Positions 4,534 to 13,308 of a stretch of 13,308 nucleotides of DNA are shown piece by piece. Position 1 is the stretch's first letter. Every line of letters starts with the position of its first letter. Location: positions 1 to 13,308 of the forward strand of contig MNXL01000171.1 of assembly GCA_001871755.1 (NCBI GenBank), written 5' to 3'. This stretch comes from Anaerolineae bacterium CG2_30_64_16 (GTDB lineage Bacteria > Chloroflexota > Anaerolineae > CG2-30-64-16). Under the pieces are notes generated by a model. It was not told the origin of the DNA. It did no database searches and saw nothing but the letters and a program-made list of their open reading frames with translations. Made by a program: the position numbers and the translations under genes.

Positions 4534-7500
4534 ATGGACATCTTCGACATCCACGACGAGGTCATCGACCATTACCGCGAGTACGTCCGCAGCTTCCTCT
4601 CGATCGCTGACGATGATATCCGGGAGTTCATCGGCCGGGGTATCTTCGATGCCCGGGCGCTATGGCCCGATGCCCTCCTGCAGCTCAACCCGGCGTACGA
4701 GAAAGCTGCCACCGTGGCCTCGCTGGCGGCAAAGGGCGTGCTGCAGCCAGGGTGCGCAGACATCTTCCGGGATGAGAAAGGACAGTCGTTTCGACTGTAC
4801 CAGCACCAAAAGGAGGCGGTGGACAAGGGCTTGGCCGGCGAGCACTTCGTCGTCACCAGTGGCACCGGCTCTGGCAAGACGCTGACCTATTTCCTGCCGA
4901 TCTTCGACGCCGTCCTGCGGGGAAATCCTAAAGAGCCCCGCGTCTGGGCCATCGTCGTCTACCCCATGAACGCGCTGGTCAACTCGCAGGAGGCTGCGCT
5001 GCAGGAACTGGCCGACCGATATCAAGCACGCATGGGCAAGCCGATGCCCGTCCGGTTCGCGAAGTACACGGGTCAGGAAAGCGACGCGGAGAAGCTGCGT
5101 ATCCAGCAGAACCCGCCGCATATCCTGCTGACCAACTATGTGATGCTGGAGTTGATGCTGGTGCGCCCGCGCGAGCGCCACTTCATCGACCGAGCGTCAT
5201 CCGCGTTGCGCTACCTGGTGATGGACGAGCTGCACACCTACCGCGGGCGGCAGGGCGCGGACGTCGCCCTGCTGATCCGGCGCCTGCGAGAGCGCAGCGG
5301 CAATCCTGACCTGGTCTGCATCGGCACCAGCGCCACTATGGTCAGCGGGGAGCGTCAGGGGCAGCGGCGGGAAGCAGTGGCGCAGTTTGCGACCAAGTTC
5401 TTTGGGGTACAGCTCAAACCTGAAAATGTTATCGAGGAGAAGCTGCGCCGGGTGATCCCGCAGGGCGCGCCCGCCGATGCCGCGGCCTTGCGCCGGGCCC
5501 TCGGCGCGCCCTTGCCCCCTGCGGACGATTGGCCGGCCTTTGCCGCCCATCCCCTCAGCGGTTGGATTGAGAATGCCTTCGGGTTGGACGAGGAGGGTGG
5601 CGTCCTCCGTCGACGCATCCCGACGACCCTGGCCGCGGGCGCCCTTCAGTTGGCGGACATCACTCAGGTCGATCCAGAGCTGTGCAAGGCGCGGCTGCGT
5701 GAGATGCTTCTTCTGGGGACGCAAGAGCGCATGCCTGACGGCGGTCGGGCGTTCGCGTTCAAGCTGCACCAGTTCATCAGCCAGGGCGGCGCGGTGTATG
5801 CGACCCTGGAAGCGCCCGAGACGCGGCAGTTGACGTTGGAAGGGCAGTATTACGCGCCGGGCGGGGGGGATAAGCTGCTCTTCCCGCTCCGCTTCTGTCG
5901 CGTCTGCGGGCAAGAGTACTACCGGGTGTTCCGCCAGGAGCAGGATAACTGTGTGCTTCCCACGGCCGGGGAGGGCGCTGACCCTTACGAGGACGGAGCA
6001 GGCGAAGGCTATCTGCTGCTGGATCCCGATGGCCGCTGGGAAGATGATCCCGCCGCGCTACCAGAGCACTGGTTTGAGCCGTCACGGCCGGGCAAGCTCA
6101 AGAAAGAGTACCAGGCGCACCGGCCGACGCTGCACTACGTGCGCGCAAATGGTCGCTTCGCCGACGGCCCCGCGCCCGATGCGGTGCCGTGCTGGTATCA
6201 AATCTCGCCCTTCATGCTGTGCCTGGCCTGCGGCGAGGCGTACACGCGCCGCGATGAGAAAGATTTCCGCAAGCTGTCGGCGCTCTCCAGCGAAGGCCGC
6301 AGCACGGCCACGACGCTGCTGTCCCTGTCCACCGTGGCGGCGATGCGGAACACCGATCTACCGCGCGAGGCGCAGAAGATTCTCAGCTTCACCGATAACC
6401 GGCAGGACGCCTCGCTCCAGGCCGGCCACTTCAACGACTTCGTGCAGGTGGCCATGCTGCGTTCCGCGTTGTATACAGCGCTGAAGAAGCACGGCGAGTT
6501 ACGCTTCGATACGGTGGCCAGCCGCGTGGTTGCGGCGTTAGGGCTGGGCCTGGCAGACTACGCGCGTCCGTCCGGGGGTGAGCCGCTCAATCCGCTCAGC
6601 CCGCAGGCTGAGAAGACGCGGGCCGCGTTCTGCGAGCTCATCGAGTATCGCCTGTATGAGGACTTGCGGCGGGGCTGGCGCGTGGTGCAGCCGAACCTGG
6701 AACAATGCGGGCTGCTGCGCATGGATTACGAAGGGCTGGTCGAGCTGGCAGGCCGCGCGAGCGCATGGCAGGGCGTCATCGTCATGGATACGCTGGACGC
6801 CGAACGCCGCGCCGCGTTGCTGCGCACCCTCCTGGATGAGATGCGCCGCCAGTCCACCATTGACGTCGCCTGCTTGAGTCGCGGGACGGCCCAGGACGAG
6901 CTCAAGCGGCGGGCGAGAGAGTACCTGGGGGAGCAGTGGGCGTTCGACGATGAAGAGCGCTTGCGCTACGCTTCGTTCTTCGTGCTGCCCGGCGACGACC
7001 GCAACCGGGGCGACTTCAGCCTGTCGGACCGCAGCGTGATCGGCCGGTGGCTGAAGGGCCAGATAAAAGAGGCGCTGGGACGGCCGGTCACAACCGCGGA
7101 ATACGACGGGCTGATCCGGGCGATCGCCGATGCCCTGGTGGGGGATCAGGTGCTGGTGCGCGGGGTCGAAGGCTCAGGGCTGGCGCAGCAGGGCGGCTTG
7201 CGGTTGCGGGCCAGTGCGCTGATCTGGCGGCTGGGCGATGGCTTACCGGTTGCCAACCCACTGCGCCGCCACCGGGGACGCGGGGATGTCTACTCACCGG
7301 TCGTCGAGGGTGCGAATTCCTTCTTCCAGGACTTCTATCGCAGCGCCGGGCCGTTGCTCGGCGGCATGGAGGGCGGCGCACACACCGCGCAGATCCGGCC
7401 GGAAGTGCGCGAGCAGCGCGAGGCTGCGTTCCGCAAAGGTCAGTTAGCGTCGCTGTTCTGCTCGCCGACGATGGAGCTCGGCGTTGACATCCGCGACCTG

Positions 7501-9735
7501 AACGCGGTGCACCTGCGCAACGTGCCGCCCACGCCGGCCAACTATGCGCAGCGGAGCGGCCGCGCCGGCCGCGCGGGCCAGCCCGCCCTGATCCTGGCCT
7601 ACTGCTCAGGCGGATCGGGCCATGACCAATACTTCTTCCGCCAGCGCCACAAGATGGTGGCCGGCGAGGTCACCGCGCCGCGGCTGGATCTCAGTAACGA
7701 GGATCTGGTCCGCAGTCACATCCATGCCATCTGGCTCGCCGCTACGGGGCTGAGCCTGACCGATGACCAGGGCTCGATCCTGGCCGTCGTGGATGTCGCC
7801 CAGCCCACGCTGACCTTGCACGACGCGGTCAGGGATCAGATCAAGCTGACGCCTGCAAAGCGAGGGGCGTGCATTGAAGAATGCCGCCGCGTGCTGGCCG
7901 CCTGCGGGCCGGACGTGGAGAATGCGGACTGGCTGGTCACCGGCTGGATCGAGACGCAGATTGACCGGGCAGCCGTCGCGTTCGAGGCCGCGTTCGATCG
8001 CTGGTACCAACTCTATCGCGCGGCCATGGCCCAGCTCATGGATGCCCAGCAGCGCCAGGTGATGGGTTTCATGAAAGCGGGCAAGAGCAGCGCGGAGGCG
8101 GTCAAGGATGCCGAGATCGCCATGCGCGAGGCAAAGCGGCAATTGGAGCTGCTCACCTGTCAAAACGTACGGGCTGAGGAGAGTGACTTTTACGCGTATC
8201 GCTACCTGGCCAGCGAAGGGTTCTTGCCGGGCTACAACTTTCCCGCCCTGCCGGTCCGCGCGTTTGTCTCCAGCCGGAGCGAGGGCGAGTTCATCAGCCG
8301 GCCACGATTCCTGGCCATCAACGAGTTCGGGCCGGACAACGTGATCTACCACGAGGGCGCGAAGTACCAGGTCAACCGGGCCTGGCTGCCCGCACAAGAA
8401 CCGGAGCAGCGCTTTGTGCGCGCCAAGCTGTGCCTGGGCTGCGGGTATCTGCACGAGGGCGAAGCCGTCAACGAGGAGAAGTGCGGCAACTGCGGCGGCG
8501 CGCTGGAATCTAGCGGCCTGTATGTCGTCAACCTGCTGGAGATGCCGACCCAGGGCACCGAACGGCGCGACCGCATCACCAGCGATGAGGAAGAGCGCCT
8601 GCGGATGGGGTACGACGTGAAGACCAATTTCCGGTATGCGCAAGGGCCGGATGGCCGGCTGCGGCGGCGGCTGGCGCGGTCATACGTACCGGCTGGCGCG
8701 ACGTCGGGCGGGGAGACCCCGCCCCTACTCGACATGGCCTACGCGCCCGCGGCCACCTTGTGGCGCATCAACCACGGCTGGCGTAGACGCCAGGAAACCG
8801 GCTACCGGCTCGACGTGAAGCGCGGGCTGTGGTTGGGCCAGAATGAGACGCCCGGTAAGAACGCCGGTGGCGGCAGCGCAGCGGCGGAGGTCAAGTCGCA
8901 GGTGCGGCTCTTCGTACGCGGCACGGCCAACGCCTTGTTAGTCTACCCCCGACAGGTCGGTGACCTCTCGAGTCCATCGTTCCTGCCGAGCTTGCAGTAC
9001 GCCCTGGCGCGCGGCATCCAGGAGCTGTTCGAGGTCGAGGAAAGCGAGCTGGCCTCGGAACTGATCGGCGAGGGCGACCACCTCGGCATCCTGTTCTGGG
9101 AAGGGGCCGAGGGCGGCCTGGGCGTGCTCCGGCGGCTGGTGCAGGAGCCGAGTGCGCTGGCAGCCGTCGCCCGGCAGGCGTTGGAGGTTCTGCACTTCGA
9201 CCCTGCGACCGGCGCCGACCTGCGACCAGCCGACGATCCGACCGACGACGATACTTGCGCTCGGGCCTGCTATGAGTGCCTGATGTCGTACCACAATCAG
9301 CGAGATCATCGGCTGCTGAACCGCCATGCGGTACGCGATGCCTTGCTGGCGCTGGCCGGCAGCGTCACCCAGATAGGTGATGCGGTGCGGGACTACGAGG
9401 CGCACTACCGGTGGCTGTGTGAACTGACCGACAGCCGCTCTGAGCTGGAGCGTGCGTTGCTCGACCATCTGTACCGCACAGGCCGACGGCTGCCCGATTT
9501 CGCACAGTACACGGTGCCGGATGTGATGACCGTGCCCGACTTCTTCTACGAGCCCAACGCATGCGTCTACTGCGACGGCAGCGTGCATGACGAGCCGCAG
9601 CAGCAGGCGAACGATGAGGTGATCCGGCGGGAGCTGAAGGCACGCGGGTATCGGGTTGTCGTGATCCGGTATGATCGCGATCTTGAGGAGCAATTGGAGG
9701 AACGAACGGATATTTTCTGTCAGAAACCCGCCTGA
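4534..9735 (+). CDS. Giant DEAD/DEAH helicase with zinc fingers, DUF1998 and nuclease-like tail
   Basis: This 1733-aa cytoplasmic protein is an SF2 helicase. RecA-like domain 1 has RLYQHQ (87-92), Walker A TSGTGSGKT (108-116), motif Ia VYPMNALVNSQ (142-152), DELH as motif II (231-234) and TSATM (265-269). RecA-like domain 2 has ILSFTDNRQDAS (616-627), TMELGVDI (979-986) and QRSGRAGRAG (1006-1015), with a large insert. Cysteine pairs C455/C458, C563/C566, C1300/C1303 and C1317/C1320 suggest zinc ribbons. DUF1998 (about 1475-1600) has LFWEGAEGGLG and C1575, C1579, C1582. The last 100 residues resemble DUF559/Vsr-like nucleases: D1669, then YCDGSVHD (1679-1686). It would unwind or translocate on nucleic acid. 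MrfA/YprA shares helicase plus DUF1998 but is under half as long; DruE and DrmA+DrmB have comparable content. The start follows GAGAGG at 4517-4522. It is first in an operon with the next two genes and is preceded by a terminator-controlled leader. Confidence 0.85.
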   Translation: MDIFDIHDEVIDHYREYVRSFLSIADDDIREFIGRGIFDARALWPDALLQLNPAYEKAATVASLAAKGVLQPGCADIFRDEKGQSFRLYQHQKEAVDKGLAGEHFVVTSGTGSGKTLTYFLPIFDAVLRGNPKEPRVWAIVVYPMNALVNSQEAALQELADRYQARMGKPMPVRFAKYTGQESDAEKLRIQQNPPHILLTNYVMLELMLVRPRERHFIDRASSALRYLVMDELHTYRGRQGADVALLIRRLRERSGNPDLVCIGTSATMVSGERQGQRREAVAQFATKFFGVQLKPENVIEEKLRRVIPQGAPADAAALRRALGAPLPPADDWPAFAAHPLSGWIENAFGLDEEGGVLRRRIPTTLAAGALQLADITQVDPELCKARLREMLLLGTQERMPDGGRAFAFKLHQFISQGGAVYATLEAPETRQLTLEGQYYAPGGGDKLLFPLRFCRVCGQEYYRVFRQEQDNCVLPTAGEGADPYEDGAGEGYLLLDPDGRWEDDPAALPEHWFEPSRPGKLKKEYQAHRPTLHYVRANGRFADGPAPDAVPCWYQISPFMLCLACGEAYTRRDEKDFRKLSALSSEGRSTATTLLSLSTVAAMRNTDLPREAQKILSFTDNRQDASLQAGHFNDFVQVAMLRSALYTALKKHGELRFDTVASRVVAALGLGLADYARPSGGEPLNPLSPQAEKTRAAFCELIEYRLYEDLRRGWRVVQPNLEQCGLLRMDYEGLVELAGRASAWQGVIVMDTLDAERRAALLRTLLDEMRRQSTIDVACLSRGTAQDELKRRAREYLGEQWAFDDEERLRYASFFVLPGDDRNRGDFSLSDRSVIGRWLKGQIKEALGRPVTTAEYDGLIRAIADALVGDQVLVRGVEGSGLAQQGGLRLRASALIWRLGDGLPVANPLRRHRGRGDVYSPVVEGANSFFQDFYRSAGPLLGGMEGGAHTAQIRPEVREQREAAFRKGQLASLFCSPTMELGVDIRDLNAVHLRNVPPTPANYAQRSGRAGRAGQPALILAYCSGGSGHDQYFFRQRHKMVAGEVTAPRLDLSNEDLVRSHIHAIWLAATGLSLTDDQGSILAVVDVAQPTLTLHDAVRDQIKLTPAKRGACIEECRRVLAACGPDVENADWLVTGWIETQIDRAAVAFEAAFDRWYQLYRAAMAQLMDAQQRQVMGFMKAGKSSAEAVKDAEIAMREAKRQLELLTCQNVRAEESDFYAYRYLASEGFLPGYNFPALPVRAFVSSRSEGEFISRPRFLAINEFGPDNVIYHEGAKYQVNRAWLPAQEPEQRFVRAKLCLGCGYLHEGEAVNEEKCGNCGGALESSGLYVVNLLEMPTQGTERRDRITSDEEERLRMGYDVKTNFRYAQGPDGRLRRRLARSYVPAGATSGGETPPLLDMAYAPAATLWRINHGWRRRQETGYRLDVKRGLWLGQNETPGKNAGGGSAAAEVKSQVRLFVRGTANALLVYPRQVGDLSSPSFLPSLQYALARGIQELFEVEESELASELIGEGDHLGILFWEGAEGGLGVLRRLVQEPSALAAVARQALEVLHFDPATGADLRPADDPTDDDTCARACYECLMSYHNQRDHRLLNRHAVRDALLALAGSVTQIGDAVRDYEAHYRWLCELTDSRSELERALLDHLYRTGRRLPDFAQYTVPDVMTVPDFFYEPNACVYCDGSVHDEPQQQANDEVIRRELKARGYRVVVIRYDRDLEEQLEERTDIFCQKPA

Positions 9736-9782
9736 TCCACGGCAGATTTCGTGGCTGCTACCATTTGTTGGCGGAGGAACCC

Positions 9783-12700
9783 ATGATGCACCGCATACTC
9801 ATCAGCTTGATCGTGCTGGCCTTCGCGTTCTCTTCGACCGGTCTTGCGTGGACTGGCCAACCACCACACCTGCCGCAGCTTCCTACCGGCACAGCACACC
9901 GATACACGCCGGCGAACGTGAGCGAAGCGGCGAACAAGATCCTGACCAACGAGGAGATCTACCTTGATACCCGCGTTAGCCAGAACCCAGTTGCGGGGAC
10001 GAAAACGCTCCAGATAGATGTTCCTTACATTGTACAGGTATCCGGCACATGGAGCGCCTGGTATGCTACCTTGTGGTCTTCTTGGTGTGGACAACCAGAC
10101 GACGGACCGACTATTCCATCACCAGGCATTCAGAACGGTAAGGTGGGTGTTGATGCTGCGTACGTGTTCGCGGCACCTGCCAGTAAGGCCCCTTGTGGCG
10201 CACCGGGAGGCCCTCCTTGGCCAAACCAACGTCTTGAGATCAGCTTGGATGGGGGAGCTACTTGGTTATATGGCACACCTATTGATGTTAACTACCGTCC
10301 AGATCACAAGTACAAGTATGCAGTCACCGGACGAGGGTTTCCCGCGCGATTTCGCTTGGTTGACTACCCCAATTCAGACAACTATGGCATTCTCAGGATT
10401 GAGGTGACAGAGAAGTACTCCGTCTCCGGCCGCGTGACCGATGGCGCTAACCAACCCCTTTCCGCCGTGACCGTCTCTGCTAGCGCGGACGGCAACACAA
10501 CCAGCACAACCACAGATAGCAATGGCGCCTACACAATCACCGGGCTCGCGGCGGGCACGTACACCCTCACGCCCAGCAAGAGCGGCTATAGCTTCACGCC
10601 AGCCTCGCGCACGGTCACCGTGCCGCCAGATGCGACGGGGCAGGATTTCGTGGGCCAAGCAGCAGTAACCAGCCTAGTCTATACCGGGGCGCAGTTCCTG
10701 ACGCCGGCCGAAGTCATTGATGAGACGGACGCGCGTATCAGCACCGGCGATCACGTCCATCTCAGTCTGCCGTTCACTAACAACGGGAATACTCCTATCG
10801 CCAATGCCACCTTCCAAGTGGTGGGAGCCCCACACTCGGGATCAACTGCTGGAATTGAGGCCTACGACGGCAGTGCTTGGCAAATCAACCCCGCATCTGC
10901 AAGTCTGAGCCTGGGAACAATCAATCCCGGCGAAACCAGATGGCTGGACTTCTGGATCTACGTGGTCGACAGCGACCCCACGCTCAGGCAATCGCTCTCG
11001 GGCCAGACCTGGATCGAGGTTCAAAGCCTGACCGGAAGCTGGCGAATTGGGATTAACCTCTCACCGATATCGTTCAGCGACACGGTGATCGGCAACGACG
11101 ATATGGAGGTTGGCTCCTGCCTGCATAACCCACAGAACCCCAGCATTCAGCAGTACGCGCAGTATGCCGCGGGCGCATGTGTGAAAACTGATCGCACGTC
11201 GGTGTCAGAGGTGTGCAAGCCCAGAACCCCGCCCGAACAGGCGGGCGATCCCGATACTCCGGAACAGGCTGTGCGAAACCTGGTGGATCGTGTGAATGCA
11301 GAGTTCCATTACAAGGAGCTTTATTTCATGCGACTGCTTGACACGCGGTTACTGAGGAGCCGAGGTCGGGATGTAGGCGTTTGTCGTCACTATGCAGATC
11401 TCACAACCGGGCTGCTACGCTCGCTCCATCTACCCACACGAATAATATCGGCGTTGCTGAAAGTAACAGGAAGTACGACAAGCGTTGGGCATTTTTGGAC
11501 GGAAGCCTATATCGGTAGCTCGGAACCATTCTGGAAACAGGCAGACTCCACTTCGAACAAGGCGATCGATCAGCAGAACACCTATGAAGCAGCAGGTTAC
11601 AAGGTACAGGAAGCCTGGGCAGACCAGTATCCTCTAGCATCAGCCAGTCCCTGGGTCAATAAACAGTATCGCTGCATAGCGCCTTGTTACCAGTCTCCCG
11701 TCGATTGCGCCAAATGCCAGCAGGAAAGCAACGCAAATAAGCGGTGGCCGGTTTTCCCCAACCTCACCTGCGTGGCAGACGTCCAACCCTGCTACCACGG
11801 CGCTGGGTGCTCAACAGCGTTGACATCGTTAACTGCAGTTGGTCTGCCAGCAAGTGCGGGTGGCCTGCTGGTGAACTTGGAAAGCCCAACCAGTGTCACG
11901 CACGGCGTTCCGTTCGTCATTTCGACGGGCGTCACCAACGACACGCTCACCCAACTCAGTGCCATCACGACAACTATCGCTCTCCGCGAGTATGTAGACT
12001 CAATCGAAGCGTTGTTCGAGGTTGCCCCGGCCTACCAGGTTCTCAACAACGTCGGCGCCGGTGAGACGATTACCGTAACCTGGACCATCACGCCATTAGT
12101 GACGGGCAGGGGCATCCCCCTGCGCTTCTCGGCCGAGAGCGGCGATCTGTTCGAATTTACTGAACAGCCCCTCGTGGTTAATGAACCCAGCACGCTGCCC
12201 GACCTGAGCCTGGCCGGTGTCTGCGGCATAGGAAACGCATCACCGGGTCAGGAGGTAACCCTGACCGCTAGCATCCTGGACGAGAACCTGCAGGCATTCT
12301 CGGATCCGGCGACGGCTGTTACTGCCACAGTTGTCGCAACGCCGACGCTTCAGTTCTCCACGACGCTCACGTTGCCTTACTGCGAATCATGCGAAGCCTA
12401 CCGGGGCGCTTTCACCCTGCCGGACACAGCACCCGTCGGCGAATATGTGGTCGATTTCGAAGCCGAGCATCCCAGCTATGATCCCGCCTATGCGACCAGC
12501 GGCTTCTTCGTCATCTCCCAGCTAACGGTCGCTCTATCGACCGATCAGAGTGTCGTAGGCGTGCTAGACACGATCACGGTGACGGCCCAGGTGCTGGATC
12601 GAGACGCAACGGTCAGTGGGGCTGCTGTCTCTGCGGAAATCATCACACCCGGAGGTACGGTCACGGTGCCGCTGTCGTACGATTCAACCGATGAAACGTA

Positions 12701-13175
12701 CAAGCTGGCGCTGCACCCGGCTGACCTTGCCGGGAACCTGGGTGGAAAAGTTCTGGCCGGCGCCTGGCAGATCCAGGCCAACGCAACCTACCAGGGGGGT
12801 ATCGGCTCGGACGATGGGTCGTTCACCGTGACCGGCACTTATCCGTTGTCCGAGGTCATCATCTCGAAACTCGAAACCGGAGCCGAGTTGACCTGGCCAC
12901 ACATGGGCAGCGGCGTGGATCATTACGAAGTCTACAGAAGCACCACGCCATATTTCAGCCCAGGCGGGACAGACTCCGTCAAGTTGGACCCGGATGTGGC
13001 CCCAGCACTGGCGGCCGGCGACGAACTGTCGTTCACAGACTCGGATGCGTTTGCTGAGCCGGGGACGAGCTACTTCTATGTTGTGCAGCCCGTCGACGCT
13101 AACGGTCAGTTCTATCCCAAGTCAAATCGCACAGGCGTTTTCAGCTTCGCATTGACACCGGGAACCTCGCCATGA
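9783..13175 (+). CDS. Exported multidomain protein with transglutaminase-like domain
   Basis: This 1130-aa protein begins MMHRILISLIVLAFAFSSTG, a classical signal peptide likely cleaved near residues 22-25, so it is exported. GGAGG at 9773-9777 fits ATG 9783 or 9786. Residues about 60-210 form a beta-rich domain I do not recognise, with several Cys and Trp. Residues 212-290 look like a CarboxypepD_reg/CNA-B fold (VSGRVTDGANQPL...GLAAGTYTLTPSKSGY). A beta-sandwich follows. The transglutaminase-like core has GVCRHYADLTTGLL with C534, VGHFWTEAY with H570 and WKQADS with D588, a complete Cys-His-Asp triad. Several Ig-like segments follow, and a fibronectin-III-like C-terminus (from about 1020, HYEVYRSTTPYF). 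There is no LPXTG or other anchor. Such domains act as proteases, amidases or cross-linkers; the substrate is unknown. It lies 47 bp after the helicase gene and looks AT-richer in 10,000-11,800 than its neighbours. Confidence 0.8.
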   Translation: MMHRILISLIVLAFAFSSTGLAWTGQPPHLPQLPTGTAHRYTPANVSEAANKILTNEEIYLDTRVSQNPVAGTKTLQIDVPYIVQVSGTWSAWYATLWSSWCGQPDDGPTIPSPGIQNGKVGVDAAYVFAAPASKAPCGAPGGPPWPNQRLEISLDGGATWLYGTPIDVNYRPDHKYKYAVTGRGFPARFRLVDYPNSDNYGILRIEVTEKYSVSGRVTDGANQPLSAVTVSASADGNTTSTTTDSNGAYTITGLAAGTYTLTPSKSGYSFTPASRTVTVPPDATGQDFVGQAAVTSLVYTGAQFLTPAEVIDETDARISTGDHVHLSLPFTNNGNTPIANATFQVVGAPHSGSTAGIEAYDGSAWQINPASASLSLGTINPGETRWLDFWIYVVDSDPTLRQSLSGQTWIEVQSLTGSWRIGINLSPISFSDTVIGNDDMEVGSCLHNPQNPSIQQYAQYAAGACVKTDRTSVSEVCKPRTPPEQAGDPDTPEQAVRNLVDRVNAEFHYKELYFMRLLDTRLLRSRGRDVGVCRHYADLTTGLLRSLHLPTRIISALLKVTGSTTSVGHFWTEAYIGSSEPFWKQADSTSNKAIDQQNTYEAAGYKVQEAWADQYPLASASPWVNKQYRCIAPCYQSPVDCAKCQQESNANKRWPVFPNLTCVADVQPCYHGAGCSTALTSLTAVGLPASAGGLLVNLESPTSVTHGVPFVISTGVTNDTLTQLSAITTTIALREYVDSIEALFEVAPAYQVLNNVGAGETITVTWTITPLVTGRGIPLRFSAESGDLFEFTEQPLVVNEPSTLPDLSLAGVCGIGNASPGQEVTLTASILDENLQAFSDPATAVTATVVATPTLQFSTTLTLPYCESCEAYRGAFTLPDTAPVGEYVVDFEAEHPSYDPAYATSGFFVISQLTVALSTDQSVVGVLDTITVTAQVLDRDATVSGAAVSAEIITPGGTVTVPLSYDSTDETYKLALHPADLAGNLGGKVLAGAWQIQANATYQGGIGSDDGSFTVTGTYPLSEVIISKLETGAELTWPHMGSGVDHYEVYRSTTPYFSPGGTDSVKLDPDVAPALAAGDELSFTDSDAFAEPGTSYFYVVQPVDANGQFYPKSNRTGVFSFALTPGTSP

Positions 13176-13200
13176 TTCGTTTGAGAATTCGAGAGCACAC

Positions 13201-13308
13201 ATGACCATCACCACCCCCGGCACCCTGGTGCGCTACCGCGAACGCGAATGGGTCGTCCTCCCGTCGGATGACCCGAACCTGGTCCTCCTGCGACCTATCG
13301 GCGGCAGC
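13201..13308 (+). CDS. SNF2-type helicase-related protein, N-terminal fragment (cut by window end)
   Basis: Thirty-six codons run to the window edge without a stop. The peptide contains PGTLVRYREREWVVLPSDD and LVLLRPIGG. This resembles the conserved N-terminus of large SNF2-like helicases such as those annotated as DISARM DrmD, where a R-x-R-x-W-V-V-L-P stretch and an L-R-P-[LI]-G-G stretch lie before the ATPase domain; the resemblance is from memory and the ATPase motifs are outside the window. GAGAG at 13191-13195 is a plausible ribosome-binding site. The gap to the preceding gene is 25 bp, so it is very likely in the same operon as the DUF1998 helicase and the exported protein. Confidence 0.55.
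   Translation, partial: MTITTPGTLVRYREREWVVLPSDDPNLVLLRPIGGS

Noticed and set aside
7606..8643. 345-codon open frame on the minus strand
   Set aside because: It lies entirely antisense within the helicase gene, has no recognisable motif, and the + strand frame is supported by clear helicase motifs on both sides and zinc cysteines within.
9737..9754. Hairpin CCACG/CGTGG between helicase and exported-protein genes as a terminator
   Set aside because: The stem is only 5 bp with an 8-base loop and no T-tract follows, so it gives no reason to split the operon.
13172..13204. 10-codon ORF linking the exported protein and the SNF2-like gene by ATGA overlaps
   Set aside because: It is too short to judge, has no ribosome-binding site of its own and no recognisable peptide; probably chance.

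Overview
The window is about 13.3 kb of GC-rich bacterial DNA in which every convincing gene lies on the + strand. Chloroflexota is my best guess for the host. It rests on the gene mix (DUF4173 membrane protein, C39-like peptidase pair, very large DUF1998 helicase, secreted transglutaminase-like protein with CarboxypepD_reg-like and Ig-like segments) and on abundant short palindromic repeats. No rRNA, tRNA, CRISPR array, integrase or transposase gene was seen.

Layout. 1-195: composite palindromic repeat, cut by the window edge. 264-2008: promoter-like sequence and a 539-aa polytopic DUF4173-type membrane protein. 1951-2256: first copy (A) of a duplicated block holding the last codons of that gene, a consensus SigA/sigma70 promoter and a structured-RNA-like segment. 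2257-2640: repeat mosaic without a convincing gene. 2640-3077: broken AlbA_2 (Schlafen-type) gene, interrupted by a perfect 15-bp hairpin. 3094-3956: a compact unit with its own promoter, a small protein of unknown function, an overlapping C39-like cysteine peptidase and a weak terminator. 4014-4416: a remnant gene tail with its stop lost, then copy B of the duplicated block. 4299-4487: promoter, three hairpins and a strong intrinsic terminator, i.e. a stand-alone small RNA or an attenuated leader. 4534-9735: a 1733-aa DEAD/DEAH helicase with zinc fingers, DUF1998 and a C-terminal DUF559/Vsr-like nuclease-like domain. 9783-13175: a 1130-aa exported protein with a transglutaminase-like Cys-His-Asp triad. 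13201-13308: first 36 codons of a gene that looks like a SNF2-type helicase-related protein.

Working together. The last three genes are co-directional with gaps of 47 and 25 bp and look like one operon. A DUF1998 helicase and a SNF2-like helicase side by side recall phage-defence systems that pair such proteins (DISARM DrmA/DrmB/DrmD; DruE of Druantia is also a large DUF1998 helicase). The order, the fused nuclease-like tail and the exported transglutaminase-like protein between the helicases do not match a canonical layout I know, and the operon runs off the window, so defence is an inference. The most unusual non-coding signal is the duplicated promoter-plus-hairpin module. Its two copies keep a perfect promoter spacing and a 14-bp stem with a compensatory base change, and the second copy sits directly in front of the helicase operon.
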